A stretch of 12,804 nucleotides of DNA, from NCBI GenBank assembly GCA_039812545.1, contig JBDIAR010000103.1:1-12804 (forward strand), given 5' to 3'. A program made the position numbers and the translations under genes. The notes beneath the pieces are model-generated. The model saw only the letters and a program-made list of their open reading frames with translations. It was not told where the DNA came from and searched no databases. Of this stretch, positions 7,176 to 12,804 are shown piece by piece. Position 1 is the first letter of the stretch, and each line of letters begins with the position of its first letter. The stretch comes from JBDIAR01 sp039812545. GTDB taxonomy: Bacteria; Actinomycetota; Actinomycetes; Actinomycetales; Dermatophilaceae.

Positions 7176-8000
7176 ATGTTCCTCAGCTCCATCGGATATG
7201 CCAGCGTTAAAGGATGCCGGCACACCCATCCGACCAACGTCGACATCGACGCCGACGGCCTGATCGGGGACCGACAACTCGCCTTCGTCGACGCGACCGA
7301 CCTGTCGACGCTCCGCACAGTGGCACACCCCCGGCTCCTCACCCTGAGCGCCAGCCGACTCGGACCGTCCCTCACCCTGACCACGCCGCATGGTTCCGTC
7401 GCTCAAGAACTGGGCGACGGCACGGCCGCTGACGTCGAGTATTGGAACCGCCGGATCCCAGCCGAGCTATTCCCCGGTCCGTGCTCGGACGTCGTCTCCG
7501 ATTTCCTCGGCCGCGCTCTCATCCTCGCCCGAGCAACCCAAGGTCGATTCGTGTATGCCGAACCGGTCACCTTCCTCCTCGCCGGCGAACTCCACGACGC
7601 GGCAGAGCAATTGGGCGTGACGCAACTGGACCCTCGACGATTCCGGGCCAATCTGGTGATCGATGACACCGCCATTCCCGGAAGCCGCCAAAACGATTGG
7701 GTGAGGCGGACCTTCGCCGTCGGCGAGGCGGTGCTGTCCGTCGTCGATCGAGTCAAGCGCTGCGCCGTCATCGATCGCGACCCCGATACCGGTGAACGCG
7801 ACCTTCCGCTCTTCAGCTCCCTCGGCACGTCGCGGGGCGAGGACGCCCACTGCTTCGGCTACGCCGCCACGGTCCTTCGTCCGGGCCTCGTCCGGGTTGG
7901 TGACCCGGTCCGTGCTTCCTCAACGATCCTGGGCGTCCCGCCAGGCGCGGTTGACCGCCGAGATCACGGCCTTGAGCGAGGCGTTGACGATGCTGGATGA
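7176..8000 (+). CDS. MOSC domain protein (MOSC N-terminal beta-barrel plus MOSC)
   Basis: Member of the MOSC superfamily (the molybdenum-cofactor sulfurase C-terminal fold, YcbX/MARC-like), which binds molybdenum cofactor or handles sulfur on it; the substrate here is unknown. The 274-aa ORF begins MFLSSIGYASVKGC, matching the family opening (I-x-x-Y-x-V-K-G-C), with GDRQLAFVDA at 31-40 and TLRTVAHPRLLTL at 45-57. The MOSC part includes RRFRANLVIDDT near 154-165, the conserved Cys196 in VKRCAVIDRDPDTGE, and the closing CFGYAATVLRPGLVRVGDPV at 226-245. The start lies 7 bases after the preceding stop, with only a weak ribosome site (GGATGA). The family normally ends soon after GDPV, yet this frame continues for about 27 more residues, the last 81 bases being antisense to the end of leuA. 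The tail therefore looks like read-through into neighbouring DNA. Confidence 0.88.
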   Translation: MFLSSIGYASVKGCRHTHPTNVDIDADGLIGDRQLAFVDATDLSTLRTVAHPRLLTLSASRLGPSLTLTTPHGSVAQELGDGTAADVEYWNRRIPAELFPGPCSDVVSDFLGRALILARATQGRFVYAEPVTFLLAGELHDAAEQLGVTQLDPRRFRANLVIDDTAIPGSRQNDWVRRTFAVGEAVLSVVDRVKRCAVIDRDPDTGERDLPLFSSLGTSRGEDAHCFGYAATVLRPGLVRVGDPVRASSTILGVPPGAVDRRDHGLERGVDDAG

Positions 8001-9656
8001 CAGCCCCACACCCCAGAGCACCCGGTCGCCGACGGCGCACTCGACATAGGCGGCCGCCCGCGCATCGCCACCGGAGGACAGTGCGTGCTCGGCGTAATCC
8101 AGCACCCGCACGTCCACACCCAGGTCGGCCAGCCCACTGACGAACGCCGCGATCGGGCCGTTCCCGCGACCGGCCACCGTGACATCGGTGCCCGAGTCGT
8201 TGAGCACCGCGACGAGTTCGCTGTCGTCGCCGACGGTCGCGTTGGACGAGACCGACCGCAGATAGAACCGGCCCCAACGGTTCTCCGGGGTCGGGAGGTA
8301 CTCGTCCTCGAACATCGCCCACAACTGATCCGGTGTCACCTCGCCGCCTTGGGCCTCCGCGCCGTGCTGGACCACGTGCGAGAACTCGATCTGCAGCCGG
8401 CGCGGCAGATCCAGGTGCCGCTCGGACTTCAGGATGTATGCCACCCCGCCCTTGCCGGACTGGCTGTTGACCCGGACGACGGCTTCGTACGACCGGCCGA
8501 GGTCGTGCGGGTCGACCGGCAGGTAGGGCACCGCCCAGACCAGGTCGTCCACCTCGACGCCGCGTAGCTTCGCGTCGTTGGACATCGCCTCGAAACCCTT
8601 CTTGATGGCGTCCTGATGCGAGCCGGAGAATGCGGTGAAGACCAGGTCGCCGCCGTAAGGGTGACGTTCGTGGACCGGTAGTTGCGTGCAGTATTCGGCC
8701 GTGCGCCGGATCTCGTCGATATTGGAGAAGTCCAGTTCCGGGTCGACGCCTTGGGTGAACAGGTTCATCCCCAACGTCACCAGGCATACATTGCCCGTGC
8801 GCTCGCCGTTACCCCACAGACAGCCCTCGATCCGATCGGCACCAGCGAGGAAGGCCAATTCCGCTGCTGCGACACCGGTTCCACGGTCGTTATGGGGATG
8901 CAGACTGACGACGATCGAGTCGCGACGATCCAGGTGACGGATCATGTACTCGATCGAATCGGCATACGTGTTGGGGGTTCCCATTTCCACGGTCGCCGGC
9001 AGATTGAGGATCAGCTTGCGATCGGGCGTGGGGTCGATGACCTCGGTCACCGCATTGCAGATGCGGACGGCGAAGTCGAGTTCGGTACCGGTGTACGACT
9101 CCGGCGAGTACTCGTAGAACAGTTCAGTGTCCGGGATGGTCTCCTCGAGCTTCTTGATCAGCCGCGCACCCTGCACGGCGATGTCGACGATCCCGTCCTG
9201 ATCCAGCCCGAACACGACCCGGCGCTGCAGGGTCGAGGTGGAGTTGTAGAAGTGGACGATGGCGCTCCTGGCGCCGCGGATCGCGTCGTAGGTGCGCTCG
9301 ATCAGGTGGTCGCGGCACTGCGTGAGCACCTGGATCGTGACGTCGTCGGGGATGTGGCCGCCTTCGATGAGCTGGCGGCAGAAGTCGAAATCGGTCTGGC
9401 TCGCCGAGGGGAAGCCGACCTCGATCTCCTTGAAACCCATCTTCACGAGCAGCTTGAAGAGCCGCATCTTGCGTTCGGGGTCCATCGGGTCGATCAGCGC
9501 CTGGTTGCCGTCGCGCAGGTCGACCGCGCACCACCGGGGGGCGTGGGTGATGGTCTTGGTCGGCCAGGTGCGGTCCGGCAGGTCGGTCTCGATCTGCTTG
9601 GCCAACGGGACGTACTTGCCAAACGGCATACCGGAGGTCTGCTGGGGGTTGATCAT
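7920..9656 (-). CDS. leuA: 2-isopropylmalate synthase
   Basis: First committed enzyme of leucine biosynthesis; condenses acetyl-CoA with 2-ketoisovalerate. It is usually inhibited by leucine through the C-terminal domain. The protein has 578 aa, typical of the long actinobacterial LeuA form. Visible: the HMGL-like catalytic barrel opening with WCAVDLRDGNQALIDPM (residues 42-58; metal and substrate residues Arg48, Asp49), GFKEIEVGFPSASQTDFDF at 74-92, metal-binding His253 and His255 in SLHPHNDRGTG, and GCLWGNGERTGNV at 278-290. A C-terminal allosteric dimer domain (about 430-570) ends in AVISAVNRAWRDAQDR. The frame is open up to 9719, but the ATG at 9656 fits family N-termini and has AAGGCGAG upstream. 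It has its own promoter and a leucine-rich leader peptide, and its 3' end overlaps the convergent MOSC gene by 81 bases. Confidence 0.97.
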   Translation of the reverse strand: MINPQQTSGMPFGKYVPLAKQIETDLPDRTWPTKTITHAPRWCAVDLRDGNQALIDPMDPERKMRLFKLLVKMGFKEIEVGFPSASQTDFDFCRQLIEGGHIPDDVTIQVLTQCRDHLIERTYDAIRGARSAIVHFYNSTSTLQRRVVFGLDQDGIVDIAVQGARLIKKLEETIPDTELFYEYSPESYTGTELDFAVRICNAVTEVIDPTPDRKLILNLPATVEMGTPNTYADSIEYMIRHLDRRDSIVVSLHPHNDRGTGVAAAELAFLAGADRIEGCLWGNGERTGNVCLVTLGMNLFTQGVDPELDFSNIDEIRRTAEYCTQLPVHERHPYGGDLVFTAFSGSHQDAIKKGFEAMSNDAKLRGVEVDDLVWAVPYLPVDPHDLGRSYEAVVRVNSQSGKGGVAYILKSERHLDLPRRLQIEFSHVVQHGAEAQGGEVTPDQLWAMFEDEYLPTPENRWGRFYLRSVSSNATVGDDSELVAVLNDSGTDVTVAGRGNGPIAAFVSGLADLGVDVRVLDYAEHALSSGGDARAAAYVECAVGDRVLWGVGLSSSIVNASLKAVISAVNRAWRDAQDR

Positions 9657-9662
9657 CGTGCT

Positions 9663-9766
9663 CTCGCCTTCGTCTGTTCGAGGTGTTCGAGGGGGTCCCT
9701 GTGGGAGCCGGCCGGACACGAACGATCTCCGCGGCGAGGGGTGGCCGTTATCGGGCCCCGCCGCGG
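9663..9766 (-). promoter_or_regulatory. Candidate leucine attenuator of leuA: hairpin versus RBS-sequestering pairing
   Basis: In the leuA 5' region the minus-strand arms CCGCGGCG (9766-9759) and CGCCGCGG (9736-9729) pair perfectly, extended by an inner GGG/CCC. The first arm lies inside the leader peptide just after its three Leu codons. Next to the second arm, CTCGCC (9738-9733) is complementary to GGCGAG (9668-9663), the presumed leuA ribosome site 6 bases before the ATG. A ribosome waiting at the first Leu codon would leave the big hairpin free to form and the RBS open. A ribosome reaching the stop codon would cover the first arm and free CTCGCC to block the RBS. A perfect tandem 9-mer (CCTCGAACA twice, 9692-9675) lies just upstream of the RBS. 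Actinobacteria are known to carry a conserved pseudoknot element before leuA; identity with it is inferred. Confidence 0.55.
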
Positions 9767-9795
9767 CAGCGAAGGAGGAGGCTCGCAGTCCGCAC
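9748..9795 (-). CDS. Putative leuA leader peptide (15 aa, three consecutive Leu)
   Basis: GTG at 9795 opens MRTASLLLRCRGGAR and stops with TAA at 9750-9748. Three successive Leu codons (CTC CTC CTT) lie directly before the 5' arm of the strong hairpin, as expected of an amino-acid-sensing leader. There is no ribosome binding site. Instead a TACCCT -10 box ends 6 bases before the GTG, so the transcript probably starts at the GTG and is leaderless, which is common in actinobacteria. Too short for automatic gene finders; assigned by position and codon content only. Confidence 0.6.
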   Translation of the reverse strand: MRTASLLLRCRGGAR

Positions 9796-9801
9796 GGGGA
9801 C

Positions 9802-9832
9802 AGGGTATGCCGTGCGCCGGGTCCCGGTCCAA
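9802..9832 (-). promoter_or_regulatory. Candidate leuA promoter
   Basis: On the minus strand TTGGAC (9832-9827) could be a -35 box and TACCCT (9807-9802) a TANNNT -10 box, 19 bases apart (17 if CATACC is taken). The predicted start falls at about 9795, the GTG of the leader peptide. A copy of the iterated GTATGCCG motif (9805-9812) overlaps the -10. Confidence 0.45.
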
Positions 9833-9858
9833 CCCCCGCCCAATCGTGTCGTCACATC

Positions 9859-9880
9859 GTGAGACGCGACGGGGTCTCAC
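9859..9880 (-). terminator. Inverted repeat between era and leuA (possible terminator or operator)
   Basis: GTGAGAC (9859-9865) and GTCTCAC (9874-9880) form a 7-bp perfect stem with an 8-base loop, 40 bases past the era stop and upstream of the leuA promoter. It has no T tract on either side, so it is either a weak intrinsic terminator of the era transcript or an operator for leuA. Confidence 0.35.
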
Positions 9881-9919
9881 AGGGCCGACCCGCACCGCAT
9901 CGCGAGGGGACGGCGACCC

Positions 9920-10879
9920 TCAGAAACCGAGGCGGCGCAACTGTTTCGGGTCGCGCTGCCAGTCCTTGGCGATCTTCACGTGCAGGTCCAGATGGACCCG
10001 GTGACCCAGGAGAGCCTCGATGCCGCGTCGCGCGGTCGTGCCGACCTCCCGCAACCGGGCACCGCCCTTGCCGATGACGATGGCCTTCTGGGAGTCGCGT
10101 TCGACGAAGACCTTGACGCGCACGTCGGTCATCGGCGAGCCCTCCGGCCGCCCCTCGCGGGGGACCATCTCCTCCACGACGACCGCCAACGAATGTGGGA
10201 GTTCGTCGCGGACCCCCTCAAGGGCGGCCTCGCGGACGAGCTCGGCGATCATCACCTCGGTGGACTCGTCGGAATGCGTCGTCGCCGGGTAGAGCATCGG
10301 GCCGACCGGCAGGAGGTCGCCGAAGACCGTTCGCAGGTCCGACACCTGACTGCCCGTCGTGGCCGAGCACGGCACGATGGCGGTCCACTCCCCCAGCCCG
10401 TCCAGGGCGATCAGCTGCTCGGCCAGGCGCTGTTTGGAGACCAGGTCCGACTTGGTGGCGACCGCCACCACGGGCGTACGGCGGGCCCGTTGCAGGTCGA
10501 CCAGTTCGCGGGCGATGAAGGTGTCCCCGGGGCCGACCCGCTGATCGCACGGGACGCAGAACCCGACGACGTCCACGTCCAGCAGGGTTTCGCGGACCAG
10601 GTCGTTGAGACGCTCCCCGAGCAGGGTGCGCGGACGATGCAGGCCGGGAGTGTCGACGAGGACGAGCTGGGAGTCCTCGGTGGTCGAGATGCCGCGGATC
10701 GCGTGCCGGGTGGTCTGCGGCTTGGCCGAGGTGATGGCGACCTTCTGACCGACCAGGGCATTGGTCAACGTGGACTTGCCGGCGTTGGGCCGGCCGACCA
10801 GCGCGACGAAACCGGACCGGAAGGGGCGCTCCGTCGACTCACCAACACCGGTCGTCGACGCCTCGGGCTGCTCCGGCAT
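9920..10879 (-). CDS. era: GTPase Era
   Basis: Essential Ras-like GTPase that binds the 3' end of 16S rRNA and assists maturation of the 30S subunit. The protein has 319 aa, slightly long because of an N-terminal extension of about 20 residues common in actinobacteria. G domain: G1 GRPNAGKS at 29-36, PQTTRHAIRG as the G2 region, G3 DTPG at 76-79, G4 TKSD at 142-145 (Thr replaces the usual Asn; T-K-x-D is, to my knowledge, normal in actinobacterial Era), and G5 PCSATTG. The C-terminal KH domain shows VRVKVFVERDSQKAIVIGKGG (21 residues, read as two parts VRVKVFVERDSQ and KAIVIGKGGARL) and ends KDWQRDPKQLRRLGF. ATG at 10879 has GAGGAG about 9 bases upstream inside the end of the CBS-protein gene, only 6 bases away, so the two are co-transcribed. 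Confidence 0.97.
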   Translation of the reverse strand: MPEQPEASTTGVGESTERPFRSGFVALVGRPNAGKSTLTNALVGQKVAITSAKPQTTRHAIRGISTTEDSQLVLVDTPGLHRPRTLLGERLNDLVRETLLDVDVVGFCVPCDQRVGPGDTFIARELVDLQRARRTPVVAVATKSDLVSKQRLAEQLIALDGLGEWTAIVPCSATTGSQVSDLRTVFGDLLPVGPMLYPATTHSDESTEVMIAELVREAALEGVRDELPHSLAVVVEEMVPREGRPEGSPMTDVRVKVFVERDSQKAIVIGKGGARLREVGTTARRGIEALLGHRVHLDLHVKIAKDWQRDPKQLRRLGF

Positions 10880-10885
10880 ACGGTC

Positions 10886-12217
10886 TCACTCCTCACGCTT
10901 CGTCGGGTTCGGATCCTCGGGTCCCGTCCCGCGGGCGGTCGGCTGGGTGTCCGCGGACTCGGCCGGCGTGACGATGTGCACCCGGACGGTGGCCACCCGA
11001 TGCCGTCGTCCGGACATCTTCTCGGCGGTCAGGACCAGGCCGGCGACCTGGCCGTGCGATCCCGTGATCGGGACACGCCCGATCGCCTTGGTCAACAACC
11101 CTCCGACGGTGTCGACCTCCTCCTCGTCGATCTCGACGTCCAATAGATCCGCCAGGTCGTCGATGTCCATCGCGGCGGGTACCAGCCAGTCGCCGCCGGG
11201 CAACGGCTCGGCGCTCGGAGTCTCCTTGTCGTATTCGTCGTCGATCTCGCCGACGATCTCCTCCAGGATGTCCTCGATCGTGACCAGCCCTGCGGTGCCG
11301 CCGTATTCGTCGACGACGATGGCGAAGTGGTTCTGGTCGCGCTGCATCTCGCGCAACAGATCGTCGACCGGCTTGGACTCGGGGACGAAGTGCATGGGTC
11401 GCATCGCCTCGGTCACCGGCTGGTCGACGGCCTCTGGATCGGCCAGTGCCATCCGCACGACGTCCTTGAGGTACAGCAGACCGAGGACGTCGTCGGAGTC
11501 CTCGCCGACCACCGGGATCCGCGAGAACCCGGAACGCACACACAGCGACAGTCCCGCTCGCAGACTCTTGCGGCCCTCGACGGTGACCATGTCGATGCGC
11601 GGCACCATCACCTCCCGCGCCACGGTGTCGCCCAACTCGAACACCGAGTGGATCATCTCGCGCTCTTCGGCCTCGATGAGCGAGGACTCCCCCGCGATGT
11701 CCACCAGGTCGCGCAATTCCGCCTCGTTCTGGAACGGGCCCTCGCGGTACCCCCGCCCCGGCGTCACCGCGTTGCTCAGCGCGATGAGACTGTGCGCCAC
11801 CGGGCCGAGGACCCGCCGGAAGAAGACCGCCATCGGCGCCGTCAGCAGCGCCACCGCGTCGTAATGCTGGCGCCCCAGAGTCCGCGGGGATACCCCCGTG
11901 ATGCCGAAGGAGAGGACGGCCATGACGGCGATCGCGATCGCGACGGCCCGCCAGGTGTCGGTGACGTAGTGGTCCACGACGATCGCCGTGACCACCGCCG
12001 TGGTGGACTCGGAGACCACCCGCATGAAGTTGAGGACCGCCAGGTATGCCGGTGCGTCCGCGACGACTTTCGTCAGGGATCGCGAACCGGTGCGTTCCTC
12101 GTCGGCGAGTTCCTCGGCGCGGACCCGCGACATCCGAAAGACCGCCGACTCCCCGGCGGCCAGCAGGAAGGAGGCAACCAGGCCGAGGACGGCCAGGACG
12201 ATCAGCCATGCGTTCAT
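10886..12217 (-). CDS. CNNM/DUF21 membrane protein with CBS pair and CorC/HlyC domain ('hemolysin family protein')
   Basis: Integral membrane protein of the CNNM/CorC family, thought to act in divalent cation (Mg2+/Co2+) transport or its control; the 'hemolysin' label is historical. The 443-aa protein has a DUF21 membrane domain at residues 1-150 with hydrophobic segments near 3-21, 72-85, 90-110 and 122-148. A CBS pair follows at about 200-325 (REVMVPRIDMVTV, GFSRIPVVGED, VVDEYGGTAGLVTIEDILEE), then a C-terminal transporter-associated domain at about 340-416 (AMDIDDLADLLDVEI, DTVGGLLTKAIGRVP) and a charged tail. The ATG at 12217 starts directly in the first membrane helix, lies 27 bases after the ybeY stop and has only a weak ribosome site. 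Position between ybeY and era is the usual order in actinobacteria. Which ion it handles cannot be told. Confidence 0.93.
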   Translation of the reverse strand: MNAWLIVLAVLGLVASFLLAAGESAVFRMSRVRAEELADEERTGSRSLTKVVADAPAYLAVLNFMRVVSESTTAVVTAIVVDHYVTDTWRAVAIAIAVMAVLSFGITGVSPRTLGRQHYDAVALLTAPMAVFFRRVLGPVAHSLIALSNAVTPGRGYREGPFQNEAELRDLVDIAGESSLIEAEEREMIHSVFELGDTVAREVMVPRIDMVTVEGRKSLRAGLSLCVRSGFSRIPVVGEDSDDVLGLLYLKDVVRMALADPEAVDQPVTEAMRPMHFVPESKPVDDLLREMQRDQNHFAIVVDEYGGTAGLVTIEDILEEIVGEIDDEYDKETPSAEPLPGGDWLVPAAMDIDDLADLLDVEIDEEEVDTVGGLLTKAIGRVPITGSHGQVAGLVLTAEKMSGRRHRVATVRVHIVTPAESADTQPTARGTGPEDPNPTKREE

Positions 12218-12244
12218 GTCGTCAGTCGATCCGGCAGCCGTCGG

Positions 12245-12709
12245 TCAGGGTCTCGACTGGCGCGACGCGGCATACGACTCGAGCACGGACTCCTGCAACG
12301 AGAACATCTCGCGCTCCTGCGCCGGATCGGCGTGGTCGAAGCCGAGCAGATGCAGCAGTCCGTGGACGGTGAGCATCCGCAGTTCGTCCTGGAGTCCGTG
12401 CCCGGCCTCCTGCGCCTGGCGGGCCGCCACCGCGGGGCACAGCACGATGTCGCCGAGCGTCCCGTCGGCCGGTGGCGCGCCTTCGCGGCCGGGTCGCAAC
12501 TCGTCCATCGGGAAACTCATCACGTCGGTGGGTCCCGGCAGGTCCATCCACTGCACGTGCAGGACCTCCATCGCGCCCTCGTCGACGCAGCGAATGCACA
12601 GTTCGGCCCGCGGATGGACCCGCAGCCGCTCCATCGCGTGCCGGCAGCACGCCACCAGATCGCGGGCGTCGACCGTCAGATCCGTCTCGTTGAGGACGTC
12701 GATGCTCAT
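12245..12709 (-). CDS. ybeY: Endoribonuclease YbeY (rRNA maturation factor)
   Basis: Zinc-dependent single-strand endoribonuclease involved in 16S rRNA 3'-end processing and 70S quality control. The protein has 154 aa, normal length. The family signature HGLLHLLGFDH is at residues 116-126, giving zinc ligands His116, His120 and His126, and the conserved TDVMSFPMDE lies at 61-70. GTLGDIVLC near 83-91 is the usual strand before the helices. The ATG at 12709 has GGAG 7 bases upstream and overlaps the stop of the preceding gene as ATGA. Being next to era, another 16S maturation factor, fits a shared role. Confidence 0.96.
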   Translation of the reverse strand: MSIDVLNETDLTVDARDLVACCRHAMERLRVHPRAELCIRCVDEGAMEVLHVQWMDLPGPTDVMSFPMDELRPGREGAPPADGTLGDIVLCPAVAARQAQEAGHGLQDELRMLTVHGLLHLLGFDHADPAQEREMFSLQESVLESYAASRQSRP

Positions 12710-12804
12710 GACGGGGCTCCGGTCTCCTCGGTGCGGCCGCGCCGCCCGCGGGCGACTCCGGACTTGTGCTGGTCGGGATCCTGGTCCGAATGCCGGTCCG
12801 AATG
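12706..12804 (-). CDS. C-terminal tail of the gene upstream of ybeY, probably phoH
   Basis: Only 32 codons and a TGA are inside the window. The tail is hydrophilic and basic (HSDRHSDQDPDQ, then KSGVARGRRGRTEETGAPS) and has no diagnostic motif. The nucleotide 10-mer behind HSD occurs twice. The stop overlaps the ybeY ATG as ATGA. The PhoH-family ATPase gene precedes ybeY in most actinobacteria, so this assignment rests on gene order alone. Confidence 0.6.
   Translation of the reverse strand, partial: HSDRHSDQDPDQHKSGVARGRRGRTEETGAPS

Noticed and set aside
8682..10004. Open frame of 440 codons on the plus strand across leuA and its leader
   Set aside because: Antisense to clear LeuA motifs; no ribosome site or recognisable domain.
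11927..11945. GCGATCGCGATCGCGA, resembling the cyanobacterial HIP1 palindrome (also near 3360)
   Set aside because: Both encode Ala-Ile repeats in the CNNM protein and RecO; only a couple of copies, so no enrichment.
10893..12209. Minus-strand frame of 438 codons overlapping the CNNM/CBS gene
   Set aside because: Gly/Arg-rich plus-one shadow of the real frame, which has membrane helices and CBS motifs.
12776..12804. Direct repeat of a 10-mer in the probable phoH tail
   Set aside because: Only two copies in a hydrophilic, fast-evolving tail at the window edge; no sign of a mobile element or array.

Overview
The window is high-GC DNA with dense, mostly minus-strand genes, frequent 4-bp ATGA stop/start overlaps, GTG starts and actinobacterial versions of RecO, Era, LeuA and UppS. 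It looks like a chromosomal segment of a member of the Actinomycetota. A Micrococcales-type organism fits the gene order, but the genus cannot be fixed from sequence alone.

Read in the direction of transcription (right to left), the backbone is: the C-terminal tail of a gene that is probably phoH (12804-12706), ybeY (12709-12245), a CNNM/CBS 'hemolysin' (CorC-like) gene (12217-10886), era (10879-9920), leuA with its own promoter and leader (9835-7920), then recO (3795-3067), uppS (3070-2279) and a UvrA-like ABC ATPase (2282 to beyond base 1). The phoH-like/ybeY, recO/uppS and uppS/uvrA-like pairs are each joined by an ATGA overlap, so translation is probably coupled. The left part combines DNA repair and cell-envelope lipid carrier synthesis; the right part holds ribosome and rRNA maturation (YbeY, Era) and a membrane transporter-like protein.

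Between leuA and recO lies a 4-kb accessory block (about 3843-7919): a D-2-hydroxyacid dehydrogenase on the minus strand and, divergently on the plus strand, a broken secreted Ig-like/SLH surface protein gene, an unrecognised 208-aa protein, and a MOSC-domain protein whose end runs 81 bp into the 3' end of leuA.

Three things stand out. (1) The 7-mer GTATGCC (octamer GTATGCCG in 16 of 19 cases) is heavily over-represented on both strands, in all reading phases and through nearly all genes, sometimes at the cost of rare ATA or GTA codons. It behaves like a genome-wide iterated signal. (2) leuA is preceded by a likely leaderless 15-codon reading frame with three consecutive Leu codons that overlaps a strong hairpin. 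One arm of that hairpin can instead pair with the leuA ribosome binding region, which gives a complete candidate leucine attenuation switch. (3) The SLH-protein gene carries three separate -1 frameshifts while every neighbouring gene is clean, so it is probably a decaying gene.

No tRNA, rRNA, CRISPR array, insertion sequence or phage gene was seen. No gene-free stretch longer than 300 bases exists; the largest, 9657-9919, is the leuA leader.
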